Shown piece by piece: positions 42,961 through 54,224 of a DNA stretch of 64,000 bases (the stretch's first letter is position 1; each line of letters begins with the position of its first letter). The notes under the pieces were generated by a model. It was given only the letters and a program-made list of their open reading frames with translations, made no database searches and was not told where the DNA came from. The stretch comes from Bradysia coprophila (lineage: Eukaryota > Arthropoda > Insecta > Diptera > Sciaridae). The position numbers were made by a program, and so were the translations under genes. The stretch spans positions 5,319,214-5,383,213 of the forward strand of contig NW_023503941.1 of assembly GCF_014529535.1 (NCBI RefSeq), read 5' to 3'.

Positions 42961-44617
42961 CAGGCGTCCCACTTGTCCGAAATGTCCGAAATTTTACACA
43001 TTTGTCCGAAATTGTCCGAAATGTACGAAATTTTCTTTAAGATCTTACCGAATTTAAATATTTAAACTTATAAAAGACTCTACAAAAAAAAATCGCCTGC
43101 GGCGCGCTTTATACATTTCTCAATTATAATTTCCGTGTACCAATTCTTTGTCTTAAAATTTATATCAACATAGATGAGGAAGTAAATTAATTGTACGTAC
43201 ATATGTACAACCCTTTGAATTATTTGAATTAAGATTTGTCCATCAGTCAACAACACTCATTCGCTAATTAAATAAGTGTTTTACTAAAAACGATTTTAAT
43301 TTGATTAAATCGTTACTGAATTTGTTAAGGGCAGATTCCGCCAATAACGGTCTGTTGAGTTACAATTTTTAAGACTGAAAACTCTAGTTTCAAGAAAAAA
43401 TCGTAGTTTCAGGCATTAGAATGATCCTTCCTCTATTGCCTCAAAGTGTTAAAAATTTGATCTGAGGTAACTGGTCAGTGGTCATACAAAACTATTGCAA
43501 TTGGCGGAGGTCTGCATTTTCAAACCCATATTCTACGGCGATCTCCGCTATCAAAATTTTTTTTCCGCCAACAACGGATTTGTTCCATAGTTTTTCACGC
43601 TCTATCGTCTCCAGCAAGTTTTTTTTCGTTCACCGTAGAAACTCAGGCTGATAGACGATTTTACACATTTTAAAATTTACCATCAGCGAACCGGCGAGCC
43701 GCCCTTAACTTAAACTACTTTCATTTCACTCGTCACAATCCGAGCCTTCACATAGATATTTTAATAATCGATGAGATAGACACGCTCTCCTGGTTTCTTC
43801 AGGATAACTTTAACTTCTGAAGGCAGTCAAATTCAAAAAACTCTGCATCCCATATTGACAAATTTTTAAAGATTTTTTATTCAGTAACGGAACTATCGAT
43901 ATTGTCGAATTTTTTAAGTTACTTGGAACGAAATAGAAAATTTGCCTGCCTGTGGCGTATCGAGCTTCGAAAAGTAAAAATACGACTGATGTTTTGAAGG
44001 TCGACGTATTAGGCATCTAGCATAAATTTGAAGTGCGAACAATAGTACATTACTAAACCAGTGTATAGTATGGCGTTTTACTTTACGAGCGAGGGAAAGG
44101 GTTTTCACTAGTGAGAGAAAGGCTACATTCCCTCACTAGTAAAGTAAAATACATTTCTAAGCATTAGTACAAAATTTTTGGATTGAAATCGTCTGCGGTA
44201 AAAAAGTATGTTGCATGGAAGTTCAACTAGTTTTATTTGAAGAAAGCCGTTCTAAAACTGTTTCTTTCTTTTTAAAATATTTTCAGCCAGGTTTCAGTTA
44301 ACCCTCAAATTTAACAATACTTTTAGTAAAACATTTTTCAAGTCCTATATACCAGTTAATGATCAATTCATGTCACGTCAAAATATACTCCAAACAAATT
44401 TTTGAGTTTAGAATTTGTCACCAAATTCTGCTGATATAAAACGTTGAAATTTGGTGAGGGAATGATTTTAAATGTCTCACAGACTATTCCTATTGCGATT
44501 CTTTAGTGAAAACTGGAAAACATTTGTCCGAAATTTTTTCTGGAAATGTCCGAAATTTTATACAAATTGTCCGAAATGTCCGAATTTCGGACAGGGTAAA
44601 ATTTAGTGGGAGGCCTG
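42961..44617. mobile_element. hAT-like element with GTCCGAAAT minisatellite ends
   Basis: The ends CAGGCGTCCCACT and (inverted) CAGGCCTCCCACT are flanked by the 8-base duplication GTGTAGAC (42953-42960, 44618-44625). Both subterminal regions are arrays of TTGTCCGAAATG-type units in opposite orientation, so the element folds back. No transposase is seen. It contains a TTAA-flanked element at 43330-43710. Confidence 0.85.
43330..43710. mobile_element. TTAA-flanked element (possible piggyBac-type MITE)
   Basis: The sequence GGGCAGATTCCGCC...GAGCCGCCC lies between TTAA tetranucleotides; TTAA duplication is the piggyBac hallmark. A longer relative in inverted orientation ends at 45166 (GGCGGAATCTGCCC TTAA). 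The two share more than 300 bases, with CCGCCAATAACGG blocks. Confidence 0.55.
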
Positions 44618-44689
44618 GTGTAGACAAGTCTGCTGATCTCTTTGACACCACCTCCCATTGAGATTATTGGGCATATTTTTGTGAATTGG

Positions 44690-45168
44690 AACTTTAGAGC
44701 TTCGCTTCGCTATCAAAATTTTTTCTCCGCCAATAACGGATTTGTTCCACAGTTTTTCCGGCTCTTTCCATCCCCGAAAGTTTTGGTTGTCCTCCCACAT
44801 AACTTGGCGGTTCGCTGATGGTAAATTTTCAGAATCTGTAAAATCGTCTATCAGCGGACGTCTGAGTTTCTATAGTGAACGAATAAAACTTGCTGGAGAC
44901 GATAGAGCGTGAAAAACTATGGAACAAATCCGTTATTGGCGGAGAAAAAATTTTGTTAGCGGAGATCGCCATAGAATGGGTATGAAAATGCAGACCTCCG
45001 CCAATTGCAATAGTTTTGTATGACCAGTTACCTCAGATCAAATTTTTAACACTTTGAGGCATGAAGGATCAGTCTAATGCCTGAAACTACGATTTTTTGT
45101 TGAAACAACAGTTTTCAGTCTTAAAAATTGTAACGCAACAGACCGTTATTGGCGGAATCTGCCCTTAA
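44690..45168. repeat. Second, inverted copy of the CCGCCAATAACGG element
   Basis: Reverse complement of most of 43330-43710, with additional mirrored ends that make it a palindrome (CCGCCAATAACGGATTTGTT on one side, AACAAATCCGTTATTGGCGG on the other). It lies just upstream of the acyltransferase gene's last 5' UTR exon. Confidence 0.7.
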
Positions 45169-45309
45169 ATTAGTTTTAGTCTCTATATACAGATCTAATA
45201 TTTTGAATATTTCTTTCTATAATTTCAGTGAACGCATCACATACGAACCTTACAGCCCTGTGAACACTGACATTAAAAATCAATTATTTAACCCACCACC
45301 ATCGTTAGA

Positions 45310-46856
45310 ATGAATTCGCACGACTTATTCAACAAAATGTTATTTCTCTTCATTGGTTTCATCTCCCATCTTATTTCCATCGCAGCATACCTGATTTCTG
45401 TTGTGTTTCGGTTGTTAGTACATTTTCTATTGGATGAGAATCAATACCGATTGATGGAACCAGGAATTGCGACGATCATGGCTGGAGAAACAAAAGGACC
45501 AGTGAATGTTCTGTACGTCTTAAAATGCACAGGGACGCCAAATTTTGAAAAGATTGTTGAAAAACTGCATAAAGCTGTAAAATACGAAACGAAAGTAATG
45601 TCCGGTGGTGAGATTGAAACTTCGTACAGACCGTTTAGGAAGCTCGGCTACGTCATTGTTGAAAAGTTCGGGGTGTTCTGTTGGAAAGTCGATCATAATT
45701 TTCGTGCAGAAAAGCATGTGGTGATGGATAATGTGCAGAAAAATTTTGACGTGGCGATTCAGGAGAGATGTGAGAAGTTGTTAAACACTTTTCATGCAAA
45801 TCACCAGCCACAATGGGAAATGCATATTATGCATCGGAATGAGTCAAACGAATATGCTGTCATTTGGAGTGTTCATCATTCTTATGGAGATGCAACTATT
45901 TTCACACAAGTAATCCGGTACGCTTTGGCAGATGAGCCGTTTTCAATAAAGATAAACCCATTAGAGTGGAACAGAAAAAATCAGAATTTCTGCAGCAAAA
46001 TTATGAATAAGATTGAAACACTTCTACTTTGTACCATTGGTTCTGGAGGGTTTGCTGCCGTTTACGCTCAGTGTTTGCGGCAATCACATTTGGGAGAGGT
46101 ATAGTACGAACGATACTGTACAGGCTGACAATTTAGTTTCCAATTTTCTAGAATGCCCTAACCGAAAGCCGAGGAAAGAATCACTGCCGTACTGTGAAAT
46201 TGAATTTAGCTGATTTGAAGACCACACAACGAAAATTAAGTAAAGAGTCTCCCATACGTTTAGTATCGCTTCTGTACGCATACGTATCACCAGCATTTGA
46301 GCGAGCTATCAGTTCATCGAAATTGAAAAAACCATCAAAAATATTGGCAAGTACAGTTGAAGCTAACTATCCGTATAACAGTTTGGAACTTTGTGTCAAC
46401 GTATACACGCTATGGTTCGACTTACCGTTGAATATCAAACCTCTTCAGGAGCGACTTCGGGTCATTGATACACGTATAAGAAATGTTATGGATCACCTAG
46501 GAACGAGTTTTTTCAAAATTGGAACTGATCTGTTAGGATCCGTCATTTCTCCAGTAGCACGATTGCTTGAAAAGTCGGGATCACTAACTCAAACCACATA
46601 CATTTCGAATATCGTTGGTCCTTACAATTATTTTACTATTTTCGGAGGTGATTCAGTCACCTCCATGTATGTGTACAGCCCGATTTCTATAGAAGAAGTT
46701 GTCACTATCGTTGCATATACTTATGGTAGCGAAATAACATTAGCAATGGTGACGCCAGATAGAGTAATAAGAAAATTGCCAGGATTTTTGGACGATTTCG
46801 TCGCTGGGATCAAGGATGAGATGGGTAAGTATATTGAGTTAAGCAAAACAAGGTGA
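45310..46856 (+). CDS. WSD-type O-acyltransferase (wax ester synthase/DGAT family), two exons, 497 residues
   Basis: Likely membrane-associated enzyme joining acyl-CoA to an alcohol or diacylglycerol to make wax esters or neutral lipid. Exon 1 is 45310-46098 and exon 2 is 46152-46856; the 53-base intron (GTATAG...TTTTCTAG) keeps phase 0. What first looks like two broken frames is one intact gene. A hydrophobic N-terminus (about residues 11-40) should anchor it. The catalytic HHxxxD motif is HHSYGDA (His189, His190, Asp194; the usual Gly is Ala). The C-terminal half carries DUF1298-type sequence (YISNIVGPYNYFTIFG and PDRVIRKLPGFLDDF). A 3' acceptor TTTCAG at 45229 ends a 5' UTR intron whose upstream exon I could not find. 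The giant transposon begins 30 bases after the stop codon. Exact substrate unknown. Confidence 0.88.
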
Positions 46857-46931
46857 TCCGCACATAATTCATCAACATTAACTATACTATGTGTAACATC
46901 CAAAAGTGGTCACGATCGTAGTTAAATTATT

Positions 46932-48625
46932 GGCATCTATTTTTTTGTCAGCAAATTTATTCTTTTAGTAGCAAAATTATTTATTTCATCAGCAAATTTA
47001 TTCTTTTTAGCAGCAAATTTAATCTTTTTTATCAGCAAATTTAGTGTTTTGTATCAGCAAAATTAGTCTTATTTTCAGCAAACTTATTAGTACTCGAACA
47101 GCATATTTATTGCTTTCTGAGCAGCAATATTACTGACTTTAAGCAGCAAAAATAATTCTTTTGCAGCAAATTCCTGGCAGCAAATTTATTGTTTTGTAAT
47201 ATGCACTTTTAATGCCTTCGAACAGCAAAATTAATACCTCGAAGTTATTGCTTTTTGTCAGCAAATTTATTAGTGTCTCAATTGCAAATTTATTTTTTTA
47301 TAAGTATCAATCAGCATATGTCCCGCAGTAGGACATATAAAATTATATCACTAACACCACTAACACGAAAACGTCAACTCAACAAGCGACGAAAAGTAGA
47401 ATTTTCCGTTGCCTTTATTGCGAAAAACGTTGTACACAACTCGGTGATAGATCTTTTAGGCACACGATGTGTATTGTCACGCTCGACCTGCGGTATCGAG
47501 TGACAATCTACACACCTAGTGCCTAAAAAAGCATTTATCCCTCGATTTGAATGGGGCTTCGTAATTTCGCTATGCGTAATTTCTAGGATGCACACCTTTC
47601 ATAATAATTTCACTTTAACTAAGTTTACGGATGGCTCGGCGTGTTAAAACGCTCTTTATGGGCAATGAATTACACAGACTAATTATTAGACGATGCGAGA
47701 GAAAAAAAATTAACTCCTAAGTTACCGACACCTTTCCGGCGCCCGGCTCGCATTGCGGCCCTCCGCTTCGCTCCGGGGCAATGGGCCGGATCGCTCGGCG
47801 TGTTAAAACGCTTTTTAAGTGCAATGAAAATTGGTATCCATTTCGTATAAAGAAATGAATTGTCCGTGTAGTGTCAATAACTATTTACGTTGACGTAAGA
47901 CGTGAAATAGTAATTTCTGCAGCTAGTTGCGAAAAGTGGTAGTTTGTGTCACTAGATGTAATGTTATCAAACGTGCGAAGCGAGCGAAGCATGTGACAAA
48001 AACTACCACTTTCACAACGTGTTGCATACAACGTTTTCTGCAACCAGCTGCGAAAAATGAACTTTTGAAAATTGTTACACTGCGATTATATATCTCAATA
48101 GCCGAATGGTTAGAGGTGTTGCTCGATAAGCATTGGGTTTTGGTGTCCATTTCACCACTAGTGACGAAAAGCATATATGAAAATCCATTTCACCAAAAAT
48201 AGATAAAAAATAGCTAAAATAAACAATTAATTTTGCTTATGACAAGAAATAAATCTGCTGACAAAAGTAGAATAAATTTGCTGTTGCAAATCAATAGAAT
48301 TGCTGTTAAAAAATTGCTAAAATAAACAATTAATTTTGCTGATGACGAATAAATAAATTTGTTGACAAAAGTATTAACTTTGCTGATAGAAATAAATAAA
48401 TTTGCTGCTAAAAAATAGCTAAAAAAATATTTAATTTTGCAGATTGCAAAAAAATAAATGAATAAGACTAAATTTGCTGCTTCAAAAAAATAAATTTGCA
48501 GACGAAGAATTAAATTTGGTCACAATAGCAATAAATTTGCTGAACTAAAAGAATAAATTTCCTGATAAAAAAAATAATTTTGCTGACAAAAAAAGAATAA
48601 TTTTGCTGACAAAAAAAGATTTCCC
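46932..48625. mobile_element. MULE-like foldback element with CAGCAAATTTATT arrays
   Basis: Ends GGCATCTATTTTTTTGTCAG and inverted GGGAAATCTTTTTTTGTCAG. Flanked by the direct repeat TTAAATTATT (46922-46931 and 48626-48635, 9-10 bases; Mutator-like elements duplicate 9). Each end is about 300-400 bases of (T/A)CAGCAAATTTATTNTTT units in opposite orientation. The middle has a hairpin (47460-47525, GGCACACGATGTGTATTGTC...) and duplicated CTCGGCGTGTTAAAACGCT segments. No gene. It splits the left terminus of the giant element. Confidence 0.8.
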
Positions 48626-49236
48626 TTAAATTATTTAACTCACTTCCCACATATCATGTGGAATGTGTTGTATCGGCTGCGACGCAGCGGCTGCGATATT
48701 GACGTTTGTTCATTTTTTGTTTATTCTTTGGTCTTCTGCAGAGTGCTTTTTGATTTTTTATTTTAATTCGCTTTAGTGTAATGAAAAATAAAATATTTTC
48801 GACTTTCAGTAATTTTTTTGAAAGTAATTCAAATGCTTGTGATTTCGGCTGTGTTGTCGTAAAATAGATTATTTTGTTTTAGCCGGAAAATAATAAAATT
48901 AGCTTTTTGTTTAAGTGCCGAGTTAAGTGCAAAACATCCTTGGATCTTACATTCCTGAAAGAAAGTGTTTATTTATTTGATCATGCATACACTGTAGTAT
49001 CTAAATAAAGTGTCGTTCGCTAATTTGTCACAGCTTTTAATTCATAAAAATTTGTCTGAATATTTGTGAACCTTGATATGAACATGAACGTTCGTAAACA
49101 CTTTTTGTCATCAGCGAAAGTCATTAAATGTTTCTTTGTTTAATTTGAAAAATAGTTTCATTTGTAAAATTGTATTTGCCAATCTACGCGACACCCAAAA
49201 AATGTTCAGAAATTCTAAATTGCTTCTTATTTTTGA

Positions 49237-49969
49237 AGAAGTCGTAAGTTTCCAGATATTTGAAGAAATTTTAACATTTTAACTTTTGAAAATACGAATT
49301 TCGCATGTTTTTCAATAAATACAATGATATATCAAACAAAACCATATTCTTAATATTTATTTTAAGATAACCGAAAAAAAGACTGCTCAAACAAAATGTT
49401 AGATTTCTTCGGAATCTTTATTGTCCTGAGTTCTCGATATTGAGATCTTCAGAACAAGCAATCGCAGAGAAATATTGTATTATATCAAAAATAGTCGACA
49501 TTAAGATAAAAAAAATTGACCCTCGTGAACTTTAAGGCTATCAAAAATTGGGTTGACAATATTTTTTGAATTTTTGTTAGCATCGTATAAAATTTAAGGA
49601 AATATTTAAACGCTCTTCACATGTAATTCCATGGTACCACTAAGTATGGTGCAGATACAAAAAAACTGTAGATAGTCATGCACTTGTAGTATGAGTAAGT
49701 ACAAGTAGTCGTGCTTAGCCAGAAGTTACAGAGTGAAAGGTAGGTATATGAATATTCATATGAAGCACACAAGAATCGAATTGAGACAACTTCTGACTGT
49801 ATAACGAGACTTTCCTTAATGCTAAATAACTGAGCGAATGATACGAAGCTCCTGATAACTTCTGATTTTGATTGGAATTCTTCTATGTAAACTGTATTAA
49901 TGAAAAGTCGCTCATGAACTATGATTTATTGAATTACATTCCAAATATTGAAATCATAACATTGAAATT
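49237..49969. other. AT-rich region inside the giant element
   Basis: No gene seen between the end of the left inverted repeat and the coiled-coil gene's stop codon. Probably 3' flanking sequence of that gene. Confidence 0.4.
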
Positions 49970-50625
49970 TTAAGGCAAATTTGCAAACATAGTTAGTACG
50001 TCTGCATTGTGGACATCATCGTTGATTGTGCTTGTTGAAGCAATTGTCTCTTCCAACAGTTTGGTATCCTGTAGAAATTTTGCTTTTTTGTTGTCTATGG
50101 CTACTTTAAAGCTTTCCAGTTGTTTGATTTTCTTTTTTAGAATAGCTGTAGATGCGTTTTATGCGTACACTCAGTCGGTAGATACACTACAGTTTGCGAT
50201 CTGGATGGACGGGCCGATTTAGATGATGAACATAAGGCAGTCGGTGATTCTTGTCGTGGGCTTTTGAATTGGCTCTGAGAGTTCGCCACATGAGCTCGTT
50301 CGTCAACTTGCGTAAGTTCCGCATGTGCCTTTTTATAAAACTCTACATCTTTCTTTAATTGTCGGTTCTCTCTATTCAGTGACTTATTGTCCTCCACAAT
50401 CGTTTGTTTTTCTTTTAGGAAATCTTCTAATCGAACGGCTTCAGACGCTGATACCTCGTCAACAAATTTTCTGTGCATTTTTTTTTCCTTTTCCAATTTT
50501 TTCTCAAGTGAGTTCAATCGTTCGGTGAGAATATCATTTTCCCTTTCTAAACTTTTCAAAGCATCCGCTAACTCAATATTCTCAGATTCTAAATTTTCTG
50601 CAGTTACTTTGATGTTTATATCCAT
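49970..50625 (-). CDS. Coiled-coil protein of unknown function, about 215 residues
   Basis: The frame from ATG at 50625 encodes a nearly continuous coiled coil (residues about 8-105, for example NLESENIELADALKSLEREN), then a Ser-rich linker (SPRQESPTALCSSSKSARPS). It runs into a stop at 50137. An overlapping frame resumes at once with KKKIKQLESFKVAIDNKKAK and ends in VLTMFANLP at 49970, looking like the true C-terminus. The join is either a very short intron ending in CATCTACAG or a one-base frameshift; neither is certain. No family recognised. It lies inside the giant element, reading away from the transposase. Confidence 0.55.
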
Positions 50626-50900
50626 CTTGTACTTTATAGTTTATAGTATTAAAGATTGAAAACTTGACCAAATATTGACAGCTTCTTTTCTATAAGGGTG
50701 CGTTGATAAAATGATGTAACGTGAAAGTGAGCGAGAGGTTTCACTGTTTCATGACAGTGCGTGGCAAAAGAGGCGATCGACGATCACGATATATCACATG
50801 TGCTTATTATTCTACTTAGTCTAAAAAGGTTCAACTTCTAATATTCCACATATCAAGGGCAAAATCTCCGATATCTCAGAAACTACGGAACTGATTTTAA

Positions 50901-51894
50901 CAGGGCCTATTATTTGGGAATTAATTCCCAAAATTCCCAAATATTCACAAAAATTTAAGACCAGGTAGACGTAGACTTAAATAAAATTTGAAAGATTCAG
51001 TGGATATCATGCTTATAAAATTTGTGATACATAATAAAGTGTTTTAAGCCAGCGGCGTTGGAGGTACCCCGAAAAATGTATGTGTTACGGCACAGCCCTG
51101 CTACTAGCATGAACACTGAATTGACAAGTGTTAAATTTGGAGGCTTTAGTGATACAAGCTACCGCTTAGGATTATGTTTTAACTCATACAACAAAAACAA
51201 GTCATCTATCTGTATAACAGAAACGCAGTGCCTACTGTGATTTCATCAGCCTCATCGTTTGGGAATCAATATTGTTAATATTTGTGAATATTTGGGGATA
51301 TTTGTGAATATTGGTGAATTTTGGGAATATTTGGGAATATTTGTGAATTTTGGGAATATTTGGGAATTTTGGGAATATTTGGGAATATTTGTGAATATTT
51401 GTGAATATTTGGGAATATTTGGGAATATTTGGGAATTTTGGGAATATTTGGGAATATTTGGGAATTTTGGGAATATTTGGGAAGTAGACGAGGTGTAAAA
51501 GTTTTAACGATAGAAAATACCTGCTGTAATGCCACTGGTTTATTTCTAAGTCATTTGTGAACATCGAAAATAAACTTCTGATGGATGAGATTAAATGTCA
51601 ATGGTATTTAAACACGATTTATAAAGCTTTATTGATAACAATACAAAATAGAAACCAAACATTTTGGGATAATACATTCAAAAGGAGTAATTATTTGGGA
51701 ATTAATCCCCAAATATTCACAAAAATTCTCAAATATTCCCAAAATTCCCAAATATTCCCAAATATTCCCAAAATTCACAAATATTCCCAAAATTCCCAAA
51801 TATTCCCAAATATTCCCAAATATTCCCAAAATTCACAAATATTCCCAAATATTCCCAAATATTCCCAAAATCGATTCCCAAATAATAGGCCCTG
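50901..51894. mobile_element. hAT-like element with TTTGGGAATA minisatellite arms
   Basis: The inverted ends CAGGGCCTATTATTTGGGAA are flanked by the 8-base duplication GATTTTAA (50893-50900, 51895-51902). The two inner arms are arrays of AATATTTGGG / CCCAAATATT decamers in opposite orientation (51275-51490 and 51700-51880). The stretch 50960-51250 has no gene. Open frames at 51232-51919 are array artefacts. Confidence 0.88.
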
Positions 51895-51902
51895 GATTTT
51901 AA

Positions 51903-53078
51903 TAAACTTTTTTCTCTGAAAGGTAGTAAAAAGTTATGAATCCCAACTAAAATTTCAGTGAAATTAGCATTTTTCGTCGTATTTTCTATTATTTAGAATG
52001 ACCTACAATGAGATTGGCTACATCCAGTGGTAAATTTCCATTAAATTTCTAACAAATCACGGTAAGTCAAAAAAATTAAAAATGTCGTTTTAATGAAATC
52101 GGCTTAGGTCAATGTGGATTATTCTACGTTATAACACGAATTTTATTTTACTCGCTTTTGATGTGAGTTAAGTACTAACATAAGTAAATTGCATTGAGAT
52201 CTTACATTCGAATATCGTCAAGATTTTCTCGTAATTCTCGCATACCGTACAAATCTAAATATTATCTCCTTCTTTCTGAAGGGATGAGTGTTCCTGTTTC
52301 TTAGCAATCGCCTTATTTTACTACAGTTTATAGCAGGATGAACGTTATAAGTTATCCTTTTACTAACTGTCGGCAAGAGGGCTAATGCTTGATTTCCACT
52401 TACCAAAAAAGTACTTCGTTTGAGAGACAAAATTGAATTTTTTCAATTTTTGCTTTGTTTACTTAAGAAACAAGAGAATTTGTCCTTTTACGAATACGAG
52501 TGTAGATCATCTTCAAGGCCGTTTGAAATGCCATCCACGTTAGTAAATGCCATTCACGTTAAAAGCAATCTCATACAAATGGTTACGTCTGAAAGTGCCG
52601 TATCGTGAAGATGATCTATTAAGATTCATGTGATATGCGAGCATTACGAGCAAATAGTTCGTATTCGTAAAAAGCAAATTCTTTCGTATCTCAGCCAAGT
52701 ATGTAAAAAGGTGAAAATTCTAGGATGGCTGAGGAAATACAAAAAATCGAAATCTTTAAATTTGTGGGACATTTCTAAATATCTTAAAATATACTTAATT
52801 TACTTGATTTACCGACTCCGAGGTCAGTCCCTCTCGGGTTATATTGATATATTTTTTTACTAAACTTTAATAGACAATAGGTAAAACTTATTAAAAGTTT
52901 TGGCAAGTCAGCATCCATACTTTTGCAGTTGTTAAAATCAAATAAAAACAGCTAAAAAGTTGAACATTAAACAAGTACCTTTAGGGTCGTGCTTGGAATT
53001 AACAATATCTAAAATTACGATGGATCCCTCAAATTTTCTCAAAATTTATTTGTCACTTTGAAGTTGACTTGATTGTAA
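51903..53078. other. No gene recognised; one small palindrome
   Basis: Between the hAT-like element and the transposase. AGATCATCTTCA at 52506 is mirrored by TGAAGATGATCT at 52607, with a partly symmetric interior. Frames are short and without motifs. The N-terminal exon of the transposase may lie here but was not found. Confidence 0.4.
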
Positions 53079-54051
53079 ATTGAATTTTTAAAAAAAGACT
53101 CTTCCAACGCTCAATTGTTAAAGGGATTCCATAACAAATTTAGCGCTAATTATGTGAAATGTGATCGAAAAACTGTTGCAAAATGTATCCAAAAATGGAA
53201 AGACGGATCACTGTTTACAGCTTCTAAGAAAGAAGTGAATTTTAAATTGAGTGCGCAGCAAGTGTACAAAGTATTGGATTACTTTATAAATAATCCATTT
53301 AGTACACACAATGAATGTATTAAAAAGCTGAAGCTGCACGTCTCGCGTATGACGATACATCGGTTGCTCTGCAAAAACGGAGTACGTAATTATGTAGCTG
53401 TTTCGAAACAGTTCATATCGATGCAAAATCAAATCAAGCGTCTACAGTTCGCCATCAAGTACCAACACTGGACTGATGAATGGATGAAGGTATACTATTT
53501 GGACGAGAAGACGGTGCAGACGTACTCAGATGGCAGAGTGTTCGTCAAGCGGAGACTCAATGAGCGATGGGAACTGGACAAAAACGTTAAACAAGAAATA
53601 CAAAATTCAAAGAATAAAGTCAATTTAGTGGGCGCAATATCGTTTAGTGGTCGAAACATTATTTACTCCGTCAGCACCAATCTTACTGGGATACATTTCG
53701 AGCAATTGATCAAATCAAAACTGATTGATTCCATCAGAGGATCAACGATTTTAATGGACAACGCAGCCATTCATAACATGGGTATCACTTTCCTAAAAAA
53801 CTCTGGCGTTAGTGTACTCGATTTTCCACCAAAAAGCAACGATATGAATGTAATCGAAATCGTTTGGGCTGCACTGCAAAAAATGTTGAATAACGCGTAG
53901 CGTTACGATCTCTACCAAAAGACAATTGCTCCTATTGATTGAAAAATGTTGGAAACGAATATCGATAAGTTTCATCAGAAAGGTTATTCAATCAATGCCG
54001 AAGAGATTGAAAAAAGTAATCGAAATGAAAGGAAAACAAACCCGTTATTGA
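53079..54051 (+). pseudogene. Tc1/mariner-family DDE transposase, N-terminally incomplete with one frameshift
   Basis: The protein would cut and paste DNA at TA sites. Visible parts: a helix-turn-helix region (FSANYVKCDRKTVAKCIQKW), a second DNA-binding segment (KLHVSRMTIHRLLCKNGV), then the catalytic DDE domain with first Asp in YYLDEKTVQT, second Asp in ILMDNAAIHN, and the acidic third residue in NDMNVIEIVW. The frame stops at about 53900. The usual C-terminus (CWKRISISFIRKVIQSMPKR, ending KGKQTRY) follows at once in another frame, so a one-base shift lies near 53897. No ATG or first helix-turn-helix precedes it. Either an upstream exon is missing or it is decayed. As the only transposase inside the giant element, it is the best candidate for having mobilised it. 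Confidence 0.85.
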
Positions 54052-54224
54052 CTACTATCAATCAGTAAATTTGTAAAATCCGAATTAAGATTTTGAATAA
54101 AGGTCAGAATGCAAAATTACAACAAAAGTAAATTTATTTTTAATGGATTAAATTCTTATAATTAATTAAGTGGATAAGTATGGCAAACGTAAAAAATTTA
54201 CGGTTTTTCGAAATAGTTTTGTCT

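Noticed and set aside
46098-46195. Acyltransferase as a frameshifted pseudogene
   Set aside because: A 53-base GT-AG intron restores a single in-phase coding sequence.
48085-48165. tRNA-like segment (TAGCCGAATGGTTAGAGG resembles a tRNA A box)
   Set aside because: The anticodon stem pairs poorly, no TPsiC arm or B box follows and there is no acceptor stem. At best it is a decayed tRNA-derived repeat.
51232-51919. Proline/asparagine- and glycine-rich repeat proteins
   Set aside because: Translations of the AATATTTGGG decamer arrays in a hAT-like element.
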